Assembly: GCA_032095175.1 (NCBI GenBank) | Contig: DAMCZI010000022.1 | Coordinates: 18,488-82,487 of the forward strand | Length of the DNA stretch: 64,000 bases | Source of the DNA: DAMCZI01 sp032095175 | Lineage (GTDB): Bacteria; Bacillota; Clostridia; Clostridiales; Caloramatoraceae | Direction of reading: 5' to 3' | Part shown: in pieces, positions 34,759 to 41,851 of the stretch | Layout: every line of letters starts with the position of its first letter | Position numbering within the stretch: the stretch's first letter is position 1 | The notes under the pieces: model-generated | The model's database searches: none | The model's input: only the letters and a program-made list of their open reading frames with translations | What the model was told of the DNA's origin: nothing | Position numbers and translations under genes: made by a program

Positions 34759-34869
34759 TTATTGCTCCCTCTTCTCTTCTTTGCACACAGGGCAAACATA
34801 AAGCCCATTCTTTATCTCAACCATTTTATTCCCACAGTTAGAACATATTATCTTTGCTATTTTAATCAC
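34759..34869 (-). CDS. 36-residue zinc-ribbon peptide
   Basis: Two CXXC pairs (ICSNCGNK and VCPVCKEE) make a minimal zinc ribbon. The GTG at 34869 sits directly against AAGGAG, so the true start may be a few codons later at an ATA/ATT; the reading frame itself is well supported by the Cys pairs and its tight fit before the next gene. Confidence 0.55.
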   Translation of the reverse strand: MIKIAKIICSNCGNKMVEIKNGLYVCPVCKEEKREQ

Positions 34870-34930
34870 TCCTTGGTTTTAAATGGAGGCAGTTGTTTAT
34901 TTCTGCCCCCATTGTTAAGTTGAATATATA

Positions 34931-35581
34931 TTAACCTTGGGAGGTTACGGATTTAATGGTTTCTTCAATTTCCTTGCAAATGTTATCATAATCAGCCTTT
35001 TTAATCTGATCTGTTTTATAATATTTGTGCTTTAATAAAACATCCTTGACTGTCTTTTCATTACCCTTTCCAGCTATAGCAAACAATCTTTTCGCTTGTG
35101 CTTGGGTAATTAAATTAGGTTCTTGTTCATCACCTTTCTTTTTATTTGCTTTTTTCTGTTTATCATCCAATTCTTCTGAACTTATCTTGTCAGGATCTTC
35201 TCCAGTAGGAATTGCAAAAGTTCTAAGCAGCATATATTTATATGCATAGGTCATTGCTTTACCAACGCCCTTGTCTTGGGTATCTGCCCCTGTTCCTGAA
35301 CTCATTAACACTTCATATTCATCAGGATTGTCTATGTTAACAATTTTGTACTTTACATTAACTGTAGTAAGGTTTCCATCCTTTAAATGCTCCTGTTCAA
35401 TCGGTACTATAACAAGTCCATTTTTAACCATGCTTTCTCTCACTGTGGATGTTACTTTTTCCTCACTTATTGCCTTATAATCTGTTGTCCCAAACTTTAC
35501 CCTATCATCCTTGGCAAGATACTGAATATCTGTCATAACTGCACTTATTCTCTGCCAGAGGTTCTTATTTTCATTTGCCAT
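34931..35581 (-). CDS. ERF-family single-strand annealing protein
   Basis: A 216-residue recombinase. The ERF core runs ISAVMTDIQYLAKDDRV ... SSGTGADTQDKGVGKAMTYAYKYMLLRTFAI, followed by a Lys/Asp-rich linker and a C-terminal helical tail. It anneals complementary strands for phage recombination and end repair, likely with SSB. Confidence 0.92.
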   Translation of the reverse strand: MANENKNLWQRISAVMTDIQYLAKDDRVKFGTTDYKAISEEKVTSTVRESMVKNGLVIVPIEQEHLKDGNLTTVNVKYKIVNIDNPDEYEVLMSSGTGADTQDKGVGKAMTYAYKYMLLRTFAIPTGEDPDKISSEELDDKQKKANKKKGDEQEPNLITQAQAKRLFAIAGKGNEKTVKDVLLKHKYYKTDQIKKADYDNICKEIEETIKSVTSQG

Positions 35582-35594
35582 ATATGTAAGCCAC

Positions 35595-36077
35595 CTACCT
35601 TATTCTTAGTGATTTAGTTCGCTTTATATCAGCTCCTGGAATTGCTTGGCCTTCCTTTAATGCACTTAGTATAGACTTTTTATCAATCTTAACTTCATAG
35701 CTTTTGTATGATTGTGGTATAAGATTTTCATCAACCAACTCAACACTAGGAGGGTTGTTTTGAATTGCTATAGTAAATACAGGGGTTTTGATTTTTTCAA
35801 TTTTTGCAGTATTAAGCTGCATTTCTAGATACTGTTTCATATTATCCTTTTTATTCTCAAGAGCTTTCCTTCTAGTTGACAATCTTTGTTCCTCTGCTTT
35901 AATCACCTCAACATCAGCTTCTATGCTTTTTACAAGTTTGGCCATATTTTCAGCTTTCTGATTTATATCTTCCTCTACCTGATTAAGGGCCATTTCCAAT
36001 GCTTCAAGATCCACATCTTCATCAGTAACAAGTTCCCATATACTCTTATACGCCTCTGTTAATTCATATAACCTCAT
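35595..36077 (-). CDS. Siphovirus Gp157-family protein
   Basis: A 160-residue protein: opening MRLYELTEAYKSIWELV, a long coiled coil (VEEDINQKAENMAKLVKSIE) and the ending VEVKIDKKSILSALKEGQAIPGA-like region typical of Gp157. Gp157 genes usually precede the annealing recombinase, as here. Exact function unknown; early reports link it to host interference. Confidence 0.85.
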   Translation of the reverse strand: MRLYELTEAYKSIWELVTDEDVDLEALEMALNQVEEDINQKAENMAKLVKSIEADVEVIKAEEQRLSTRRKALENKKDNMKQYLEMQLNTAKIEKIKTPVFTIAIQNNPPSVELVDENLIPQSYKSYEVKIDKKSILSALKEGQAIPGADIKRTKSLRIR

Positions 36078-36079
36078 TA

Positions 36080-36382
36080 TTAAATTACCTCCTTCTCAGT
36101 TGCTTCTGATTCTTCATTATTGTTAATTTCAATGCTGTCTTGAGCTTCTTTACCTTCATTTTTTTCATCTTTTATGTCATAGCCTTCAGTTGATATTTTA
36201 ATCTCATCAAAATCCTTAACTTTTATAGATATTGAAATCTCCGCCGGATATTCCTTATATTCCTCCATTGCAGGCATGTTATCTGCAATTAATTCAGCCA
36301 GCTTTTCACCATTCACATAGACATCTCCCCAGCTACTAGTGGAAACTTTACAATTGTTTGAAGTTATATTTAATTTTTTCAT
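36080..36382 (-). CDS. Small acidic early protein
   Basis: A 100-residue protein, beta-type N-terminal half (KVSTSSWGDVYVNGEKLAEL) and a Glu/Asn-rich acidic tail. GGAGGTAAAGGA precedes its ATG. It lies 2 bp before gp157 and is probably co-translated. Unknown function. Confidence 0.6.
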   Translation of the reverse strand: MKKLNITSNNCKVSTSSWGDVYVNGEKLAELIADNMPAMEEYKEYPAEISISIKVKDFDEIKISTEGYDIKDEKNEGKEAQDSIEINNNEESEATEKEVI

Positions 36383-36397
36383 TCCTTTACCTCCGCA

Positions 36398-36477
36398 TTT
36401 AAAATTATTTATGCCTGTGCTATAATGTCTTTAGGATTTCTTTTTATTTGGACCTTTTTATAAGGTCTCTTTTTTTA
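36398..36477 (+). ncRNA. Putative tiny plus-strand transcript
   Basis: TTTAAA (36398-36403), 17-bp spacer with TGC before TATAAT (36421-36426, an extended -10), then only 24 bp later a GGACCTT/AAGGTCT hairpin followed by eight T. The predicted RNA is about 45 nt and runs against the early operon. Promoter and terminator are both convincing; existence of the RNA is inference. Confidence 0.35.
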
Positions 36478-36708
36478 TTCCCATGTACATGTCTCATCTT
36501 CATTCCATCCACAATGTCCACAACACTTAGGGCAAACCCAGCCTTCATCACAAAGACAATATTTCATTTTTTCTTTAGCATGGGCTTCATGGCAGTCAAT
36601 ACATTCAACACCTTCAATTTTTAGCTCTCCATCATTCCTTGCAATAACGGTTTTATTGTCCTGGTATTCCTTAACTGCATCCTCAATAGTCATTTCCTTT
36701 GGTAACAT
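36475..36708 (-). CDS. Cysteine-rich zinc-binding early protein
   Basis: A 77-residue protein. Residues 35-75 carry CIDCHEAHAKEK, CLCDEGWVCPKCCGHCGW and a final C, enough for two zinc sites. ATG at 36708 is 8 nt from AAGG; a GTG at 36717 overlaps the stop of the preceding mini-gene. Function unknown. Confidence 0.65.
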   Translation of the reverse strand: MLPKEMTIEDAVKEYQDNKTVIARNDGELKIEGVECIDCHEAHAKEKMKYCLCDEGWVCPKCCGHCGWNEDETCTWE

Positions 36709-36713
36709 TCTTC

Positions 36714-36836
36714 TCACCTTCTTTCCTTGTAGTAATTAACAATAAGCTTGTCCAATTTCTGTGATTGTTTAACTATATCGCTGTAGTCTGCCCCTGATTC
36801 AATTAGTTGTTCTAGTATCCTGCGCTGCTCTTCCAA
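36714..36836 (-). CDS. Spo0E-like aspartyl-phosphatase peptide
   Basis: A 40-residue helical-hairpin peptide from TTG at 36836 (AAGAGG about 7 nt upstream): MEEQRRILEQLIESGADYSD, then IVKQSQKLDKLIVNYYKERR. The S-Q-x-L-D-x-L-I-x-x-Y signature is the Spo0E family active motif. Spo0E peptides dephosphorylate Spo0A~P and block entry to sporulation. A phage copy could delay sporulation of the host. It is shorter than classical Spo0E but complete over the motif. Confidence 0.7.
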   Translation of the reverse strand: MEEQRRILEQLIESGADYSDIVKQSQKLDKLIVNYYKERR

Positions 36837-36865
36837 AAACTCGCCTCTTTTCTTATTCTTAAAAT

Positions 36866-37018
36866 TTATTCTTCCTTAGCTGCCATAATATTTTTCATTA
36901 CATTAACTGGTAATTTGCATATATCACAGGTATTACAGGGGCACTCCATACATGATCCTATCTGTGGCCATTTACATTCATCAAAATTGTCCTTGTTCCT
37001 GCACGTATCACATTTCAT
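36866..37018 (-). CDS. 50-residue Cys-rich peptide
   Basis: Eight cysteines in MKCDTCRNKDNFDECKWPQ and CMECPCNTCDICKLP suggest a small metal-binding knot. GGAGGAGGT lies upstream of the ATG at 37018. Co-directional with the early operon; unknown role. Confidence 0.6.
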   Translation of the reverse strand: MKCDTCRNKDNFDECKWPQIGSCMECPCNTCDICKLPVNVMKNIMAAKEE

Positions 37019-37079
37019 TTATGCTTTTACCTCCTCCCTGTCTTTCTTGTCAGTACATTTCGCTTCATACCTCCTCTGC

Positions 37080-37108
37080 TTGTCCATCTTCCCCTTAAGT
37101 GTTAAAAT
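37080..37108 (+). promoter_or_regulatory. Plus-strand promoter of the candidate moron
   Basis: TTGTCC (37080-37085), 17-bp spacer, TAAAAT (37103-37108), 26 bp before the ATG at 37135. It points against the early operon, so the gene can be expressed in the lysogen. Confidence 0.5.
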
Positions 37109-37134
37109 TTTCTTTAGAAAGGAGGAAAACATTA

Positions 37135-37683
37135 ATGTTTGATTTGTTTATGAAACTTAGCACTTCTGATAAAATTCAAATAATCTCTATTATTGCTACA
37201 ACTTTGATTTCTGTAGTTTCTGTAATTATCGCTGTAGCCACCCTAAGGCAAACAAATAAAATTACAGAAGAGGCTAATAGACCTTATGTAGTGATTTATT
37301 TAGAAGTTATACAGGTCACTTCATCATTTACTTATTATTTGGTAATAAAAAACTTTGGTGCTAGTGGTGCTATTATAGATTCAGTATCTTATTTTCCTGA
37401 TTTTCAGAATAAATTTAAAAACAAACCATTTTCAAAATTAGAAAACCACTTTATAGCCCCTAACCAATCGTTATCAACTGCTTGTTGCTTTCAAAAACCT
37501 TATATTCCAATAACCTTTGTAATAAACTATCATCAAGGTAAAAAATTTTATACTGAATCATTTATAATTAATCCAGAAGCAACATCCAGTATACTTATTA
37601 CTAAATCTGCACCTTCAAATAGTTCAAATTTAGAAAAAATTATTGCACATTCTGCTCAGGAGTTGATTAGAACTAATCTTTAG
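37135..37683 (+). CDS. Membrane-anchored protein on the plus strand (candidate moron)
   Basis: A 182-residue protein. Residues 14-35 form one membrane span (IISIIATTLISVVSVIIAV), then a short coil (LRQTNKITEEANRPYVVIYL) and a beta-rich soluble domain. AAAGGAGG precedes ATG at 37135. It stands alone on the opposite strand inside the early operon and overlaps the convergent gene by 11 bp. Such isolated, separately promoted phage genes often act in the lysogen (superinfection exclusion or conversion); here this is inference. Confidence 0.75.
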   Translation: MFDLFMKLSTSDKIQIISIIATTLISVVSVIIAVATLRQTNKITEEANRPYVVIYLEVIQVTSSFTYYLVIKNFGASGAIIDSVSYFPDFQNKFKNKPFSKLENHFIAPNQSLSTACCFQKPYIPITFVINYHQGKKFYTESFIINPEATSSILITKSAPSNSSNLEKIIAHSAQELIRTNL

Positions 37684-37843
37684 AAAAATACCTTTCACCT
37701 ATTTTATCTTTAGCCTTTTCTAATACATAAATTGAAAAATTATAGTTTAGTTCATTGTGAGCAAGTAGGTTGATTATCTTCTCAACTATTTGCTCTATTT
37801 TTTCACCATCAATAAGTGTTTCTCCAATCATTACATCCGGCAT
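37673..37843 (-). CDS. Small early phage protein
   Basis: A 56-residue protein from ATG 37843 (AAGAAGGGAAAGAA upstream). MPDVMIGETLIDGEKIEQIV and then a helical region with LLAHNELNYNFSIYVLEKA. Unrecognised. Overlaps the convergent moron by 11 bp. Confidence 0.55.
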   Translation of the reverse strand: MPDVMIGETLIDGEKIEQIVEKIINLLAHNELNYNFSIYVLEKAKDKIGERYFSKD

Positions 37844-37859
37844 TTCTTTCCCTTCTTCC

Positions 37860-38192
37860 TTAATCCTGATATTCAAACCCAGTTAGTTTGATAATTTCTC
37901 CAATTGCTTCATATAGAGCTGTCATGCTCTGTCCGATGTAACCCTTGTTTCTTTTAGCCCAAGCTTCTTCGTTCTCTTCATCCTCTAGCTGATGCAGGTC
38001 TAATGACATGTCAAATTCTTGTCCACTAATTGTATACACCTTTGCATATTTGAAAATCATATAATCAGGAATCAACATTCCTTCTTCATTCCTAGGGAAT
38101 AACCCTAAATAAATATCATCTCCTAAAAACTCAACTCTTGAAATATCATCAATGTTAATCAAGTTATCATGTACTTCTATAAATTTTGGCAT
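37860..38192 (-). CDS. Early phage protein of unknown function
   Basis: A 110-residue protein: FIEVHDNLINIDDISRVEFL and a longer C-terminal helical part with AWAKRNKGYIGQSMTALYEA. The opening resembles small beta-barrel domains that often start with a flat-sheet ligand platform. No known motif. Confidence 0.55.
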   Translation of the reverse strand: MPKFIEVHDNLINIDDISRVEFLGDDIYLGLFPRNEEGMLIPDYMIFKYAKVYTISGQEFDMSLDLHQLEDEENEEAWAKRNKGYIGQSMTALYEAIGEIIKLTGFEYQD

Positions 38193-38210
38193 TTACAGTC
38201 CTCCCTTACT

Positions 38211-38927
38211 TTAGTTCTTAAACTTATTAATTATCTGATTTATCTTAATGTCATTATTTTTACACATTGCAACTGCTGTACTTATGCATGGTACCAACTC
38301 ATCATCCTGTATCATGCTTAAAGTTTTGGGTTTAGTTTTCTTACCTGTATTGTTCATATGGTTTGTTATTCTGGCATTAATGTTTATGCCATGCATGTAC
38401 AACAATTCTTTCTTAAACTCTCTCCATGCATTTTCAAATCCGATTATAGAACCATAAGCTTTAACCAGTGCTTCTATAATCTTTCTGTCAGCCCATTCAA
38501 CACTTTCCTGTGCTAAAAGCTTATTTTCAGTTTCTAATACTGTTACAGTATTTTGCAGAGATAAAAGCTTTATATCAGCCATCTTAAGAGCTCTAGCCAT
38601 TACCGCTTCTGGTGCATTCCACTTCTTTTCAAGCTCTATAAAATATTGTCTTGCTTGTTTGCCCTTTTCTGTCTTTTGCAACATGGCCAATTCTTTTGCC
38701 ATGTCAATGGTTATTTCATAGTCTTGAGCTTCAACCTCATTGCCTTGAGCTGTTACGATTTTTGTTGTAAGAGCTCTATAATCCTGATTTTGGGTAAATC
38801 CATACTCTTTGTATTTATCAAACCATGGATTAAAGTCTCTATAGGGCCTGTCCAAAAACTCCCATAAACCTCTAGCACTTGTTGTCTGCCTGTCATTCCC
38901 GTAGTTGATTTTAATTAATTCATCCAT
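38211..38927 (-). CDS. AntA/AntB-type phage antirepressor
   Basis: A 238-residue protein. The N-terminal domain with TSARGLWEFLDRPYRDFNPW and KYKEYGFTQNQDYRAL is AntA/AntB-like; the C-terminal part (VEWADRKIIEALVKAYG) carries the Ant helical module. Antirepressors inactivate the phage repressor and drive induction. ATG at 38927 overlaps the previous mini-gene stop (TAATG). Confidence 0.85.
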   Translation of the reverse strand: MDELIKINYGNDRQTTSARGLWEFLDRPYRDFNPWFDKYKEYGFTQNQDYRALTTKIVTAQGNEVEAQDYEITIDMAKELAMLQKTEKGKQARQYFIELEKKWNAPEAVMARALKMADIKLLSLQNTVTVLETENKLLAQESVEWADRKIIEALVKAYGSIIGFENAWREFKKELLYMHGININARITNHMNNTGKKTKPKTLSMIQDDELVPCISTAVAMCKNNDIKINQIINKFKN

Positions 38928-39073
38928 TAGCACTCCTCCTCAATAGCTTCAACTATCATTTTTAATAAAGGTTTTAAATATGATTCTTCATCAACTTCAT
39001 TAGTATCAACTATTTCTTTTCTTACAGTTCCATCAATTCTGTCCTGAGATATTCTTAAAACATCTATTAACAA
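38927..39073 (-). CDS. 48-residue early peptide
   Basis: TTG start at 39073 behind AGAGGTGG; product begins LIDVLRISQDRIDGTVRKEI and ends KMIVEAIEEEC. Start and stop overlap the neighbouring genes. Acidic and helical; unknown function. Confidence 0.55.
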   Translation of the reverse strand: MLIDVLRISQDRIDGTVRKEIVDTNEVDEESYLKPLLKMIVEAIEEEC

Positions 39074-39318
39074 ACATCGCCACCTCTTTTTTTTGTATGA
39101 TCGCTATCTTTAAATATCTCGTTCTCGGGAACACTGAATATCGTTGACAACTTCTCTCGGTATATTTTCCTTGGATATCTTGCACCTGCTTCCCAAGACC
39201 AATAAACCTTCTGGTTTGTAAGGCACTTGTTTGCTAGTTCTGTCTGTGTAAAGCCTAATGCGACTCTCAGAACTTCAAGTTTTTTATTCCACGGTAAATT
39301 TTCAAATATTTCATTCAC
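39067..39318 (-). CDS. Cro-like XRE regulator
   Basis: An 83-residue HTH protein (ALGFTQTELANKCLTNQKVY, then SWEAGARYPRKIYREKL), the first gene of the leftward early operon and divergent from the repressor. GTG at 39318 with GGGAGGTGATATT upstream. It probably shuts the repressor promoter, like Cro. Confidence 0.8.
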   Translation of the reverse strand: MNEIFENLPWNKKLEVLRVALGFTQTELANKCLTNQKVYWSWEAGARYPRKIYREKLSTIFSVPENEIFKDSDHTKKRGGDVC

Positions 39319-39335
39319 AATATCACCTCCCAATG

Positions 39336-39517
39336 TACGTATTAATTGACCATAGCTTAATTTTACGTACTAATTTACGTGTTGTAAAACGTAATTTTAA
39401 GTCGAATTTACGCATATTTTGTCATTTTACGTGATTTTTAAGTTATTTCTTGGTATTTCTTTATTATTCTAATATTTACGTGGCTTTATTGACATTGTAA
39501 CGTAAAATACGTATAAT
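39336..39517. promoter_or_regulatory. Immunity operator region with divergent promoters
   Basis: At least eight TTTACGT/ACGTAAA-type boxes (39336, 39362, 39374, 39389, 39407, 39426, 39475, 39500). Rightward repressor promoter: TTGACA (39489-39494), 17 bp, TATAAT (39512-39517), a consensus match. Leftward early promoter on the minus strand: TTTACA, 17 bp, TAAAAT (39360-39388). Boxes lie in both spacers, so bound repressor/Cro would control both. Confidence 0.8.
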
Positions 39518-39537
39518 TTATTTGAGAGGTGATATAA

Positions 39538-39990
39538 ATGTTGCTGGACAAAAAAACAATTGGAAATAAGATTAAAAAAGGTCGAGAGTTAAAAGGCACA
39601 AGAGATGGTATAAAATATACTGGACAAATGCTTGCAGATGAACTCGGTATATCAAGGGGCTTCCTTGGCGACATTGAAAATGGAAGAACTCCTGCACCTA
39701 AGAAATTATTAAAAGAGATTATTAAAATATGTGGCCTTCCTGCGAATTATTTTGATTTAATTGTTAAGCCATCTGATGACAATATAGTTTCTACACTGTT
39801 TGCAGGGACAGGGTCATTAATACCTTCTCATTTCACTGATCCTGATTTAGCAAGAGTGTATATTGCAAAGCATGAAATATTTTCTTCAGATGACTTTGAA
39901 CTCAATGAAAAAACTGATGAAGAAGTTTTGGATATAGCAAATGAAATGCTTAACTATGCAAACTATTTAAAAAACAAGCATATTAAGTAG
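39538..39990 (+). CDS. C1-type phage repressor (XRE)
   Basis: A 150-residue protein. HTH near residues 28-55 (GQMLADELGISRGFLGDIEN); the remainder is an acidic helical region ending LNYANYLKNK. It lacks the Ala-Gly/Ser-Lys autoproteolysis domain of lambda CI, so induction more likely uses the antirepressor or LexA route than RecA cleavage. It has a strong consensus promoter and faces the Cro gene across the operator array. Confidence 0.85.
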   Translation: MLLDKKTIGNKIKKGRELKGTRDGIKYTGQMLADELGISRGFLGDIENGRTPAPKKLLKEIIKICGLPANYFDLIVKPSDDNIVSTLFAGTGSLIPSHFTDPDLARVYIAKHEIFSSDDFELNEKTDEEVLDIANEMLNYANYLKNKHIK

Positions 39991-40065
39991 GTAAATCTTA
40001 TAAGATTATTACTGAAAATAGACTTAATAAACTTACCAATATAAATATTTAGGGGAGTGATTTGA

Positions 40066-41694
40066 ATGAGGGCCGCAATTTATGCTCGATATAGTTCAGA
40101 TAACCAAAGAGAAGAATCAATAGATGCTCAAATAAGAGCAATAAAAGAATACGCCCAAAGGAACAATATGGAGATAACTAAAATATACACAGATGAAGCT
40201 AGATCAGCTACAACTGATAATAGGCCTAAATTTCTTCAGATGGTAAAAGATAGTTCATTGAAAATATTTGACACTATTATTGTGCATAAACTTGATCGAT
40301 TTAGCAGAGACAGATATGATAGTGCTTTTTATAAAAAACAATTAAAAAAGAATGGAATAAAACTTATATCGGTACTTGAAAATATAGATGACACACCTGA
40401 ATCAATTATCTTGGAATCAGTTCTTGAAGGTATGGCAGAATATTATTCAAAAAACCTTGCAAGAGAGGTCATGAAAGGTATGAAAGAAAATGCTTTAAAA
40501 TGTAAATCTAATGGAGGAACGCCACCACTTGGGTATGATGTCGTTGATGGTAGATATGTAATTAATGAGTATGAAGCTGCGATTGTTAAATACATCTTTG
40601 ATAGTTATACATCGGGTATGGGATACAAAAAAATAATTTCAGACCTTAAATCTAAAGGATATAAAACCAAAAAAGGTAATGATTTTACGCAATCAAGTTT
40701 ACACGATATTTTAAAAAATGAAAAATATATAGGAACCTATGTTTTCAATAGACAATCAGAAAAAATTAACGGCAAACGTAATCAGCATATGTCAAAACCG
40801 GAAGACCAAATAATTAAGATTGAAAATGGCATTCCGGCAATAATATCTAAGTCTTTGTTTCAGTCTTTAAAGGAAAAAATGAATAACAGAGCCAATGGAA
40901 GATATAAAGCTAAAGTTAATTATTTGTTAAGCGGTAAAATATATTGTGGTAAATGTGGATCTGCTATGATTGGGCATACTAGCCATAATAAAGGATTTAC
41001 TTATACATCCTATGTTTGCGGAACTCGATATCGAACAAAAAACTGTGATTTAAAGGCAGTTAAAAAAGAGTATATTGAGGATAATGTTATGCAACATATC
41101 CAGGATAATATTTTAAATAAAGATTCTATAAAGGAATTAACTGTTAAATTAATACATCATTACAACAAGATTCGAAATGAAGATACTGAAGATCTTAAAA
41201 TATTTGAAAAAAGGCTAAATGAGATTGACAATAAAATAGAAAACATTGTAAATGCAATAGCAGATGGTCTCTATAGTCCTTCTATGAAAACTGCAATGTC
41301 AGATCTTGAAGAACAAAAATCTCAAATAACAAATATGATCAATGAAATAAAAATTAAATTTGAATCCAAACAGCTTAATATGGGTATGATAGAAAGTTAT
41401 CTCTTAAGAGATGTGGAGAGGCTTAAAAACAAAAATGTTGATGATCTAAAGGAAATCATCAACACATATGTGGATAAAGTTATTGTAACCGACGATAAAA
41501 TCGATACAAACTTAAAAGTTGTACATATGAATGGAGCAGGTAACGGGAATCGGACCCGCATAGCCGGCTTGGGAAGCCGGAACTCTACCATTGAGTTATA
41601 CCTGCACTTACATTATTTATTATATACCTTTTTAATAATTTTTCAACTACATCTTCAATTAGTATTTCATTTACAATTACAATTAGTTATATAG
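40066..41694 (+). CDS. Large serine recombinase (integrase), C-terminus fused to host DNA
   Basis: 542 residues in this integrated form. N-terminal catalytic domain YARYSSDNQREESIDAQIRA (nucleophile Ser10 or Ser11) with HKLDRFSRDRYD; recombinase domain about 150-260; zinc part YCGKCGSAMIG ... CGTRYRTKNC; coiled coil 385-440. The last 49 residues are translated from the attachment core, antisense of the tRNA and host DNA. In circular phage DNA it would end after 508 residues with SYHILCTTSLEDYRR. Confidence 0.9.
   Translation: MRAAIYARYSSDNQREESIDAQIRAIKEYAQRNNMEITKIYTDEARSATTDNRPKFLQMVKDSSLKIFDTIIVHKLDRFSRDRYDSAFYKKQLKKNGIKLISVLENIDDTPESIILESVLEGMAEYYSKNLAREVMKGMKENALKCKSNGGTPPLGYDVVDGRYVINEYEAAIVKYIFDSYTSGMGYKKIISDLKSKGYKTKKGNDFTQSSLHDILKNEKYIGTYVFNRQSEKINGKRNQHMSKPEDQIIKIENGIPAIISKSLFQSLKEKMNNRANGRYKAKVNYLLSGKIYCGKCGSAMIGHTSHNKGFTYTSYVCGTRYRTKNCDLKAVKKEYIEDNVMQHIQDNILNKDSIKELTVKLIHHYNKIRNEDTEDLKIFEKRLNEIDNKIENIVNAIADGLYSPSMKTAMSDLEEQKSQITNMINEIKIKFESKQLNMGMIESYLLRDVERLKNKNVDDLKEIINTYVDKVIVTDDKIDTNLKVVHMNGAGNGNRTRIAGLGSRNSTIELYLHLHYLLYTFLIIFQLHLQLVFHLQLQLVI
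41530..41544 (+). repeat. Right prophage attachment core (attR)
   Basis: Same 15-bp core as 8583-8597. It covers the encoded CCA, discriminator and 3' acceptor strand of tRNA-Gly, and codons 489-493 of the recombinase. Integration leaves the tRNA intact because the phage supplies an identical 3' end. Confidence 0.9.
41532..41605 (-). tRNA. tRNA-Gly (anticodon CCC)
   Basis: 74 nt on the minus strand with encoded CCA. Acceptor GCAGGTA/TACCTGC; D-arm ACTC/GAGT; anticodon stem CCGGC/GCCGG with loop TTCCCAA, giving anticodon CCC; T-arm GCGGG/CCCGT. All stems pair. The recombinase frame runs antisense across the whole gene. Confidence 0.95.
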
Positions 41695-41851
41695 AAGGTC
41701 AGCTAAAAAGTATTTATTCATAATTACTGGTTTAGCTCAACTTTCAAATAAGTTTTTCTTTATCATGCAACGTTTTAATAAGCTAGTTGCATCAAAACCA
41801 GTACAACAAAACAATTAAGTGGCTTAAGAGGCCATCAATAGCATTCCTATA

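Larger units (their letters stand above)
8598..41544. mobile_element. Complete-looking HK97-type siphovirus prophage in tRNA-Gly
   Basis: About 32.9 kb between two 15-bp repeats. It carries lysogeny, replication, packaging, head, tail and lysis modules in normal temperate-phage order, mostly on the minus strand. Plus-strand exceptions are the XRE and RHH genes at the left end, a candidate moron at 37.1 kb, and the repressor and recombinase at the right end. No disrupted essential structural gene was seen, so inducibility is plausible. Confidence 0.92.

Noticed and set aside
41545..41694. C-terminal part of the recombinase as a real domain
   Set aside because: It is the antisense of tRNA-Gly plus host DNA, so it is an integration product, not an evolved domain.
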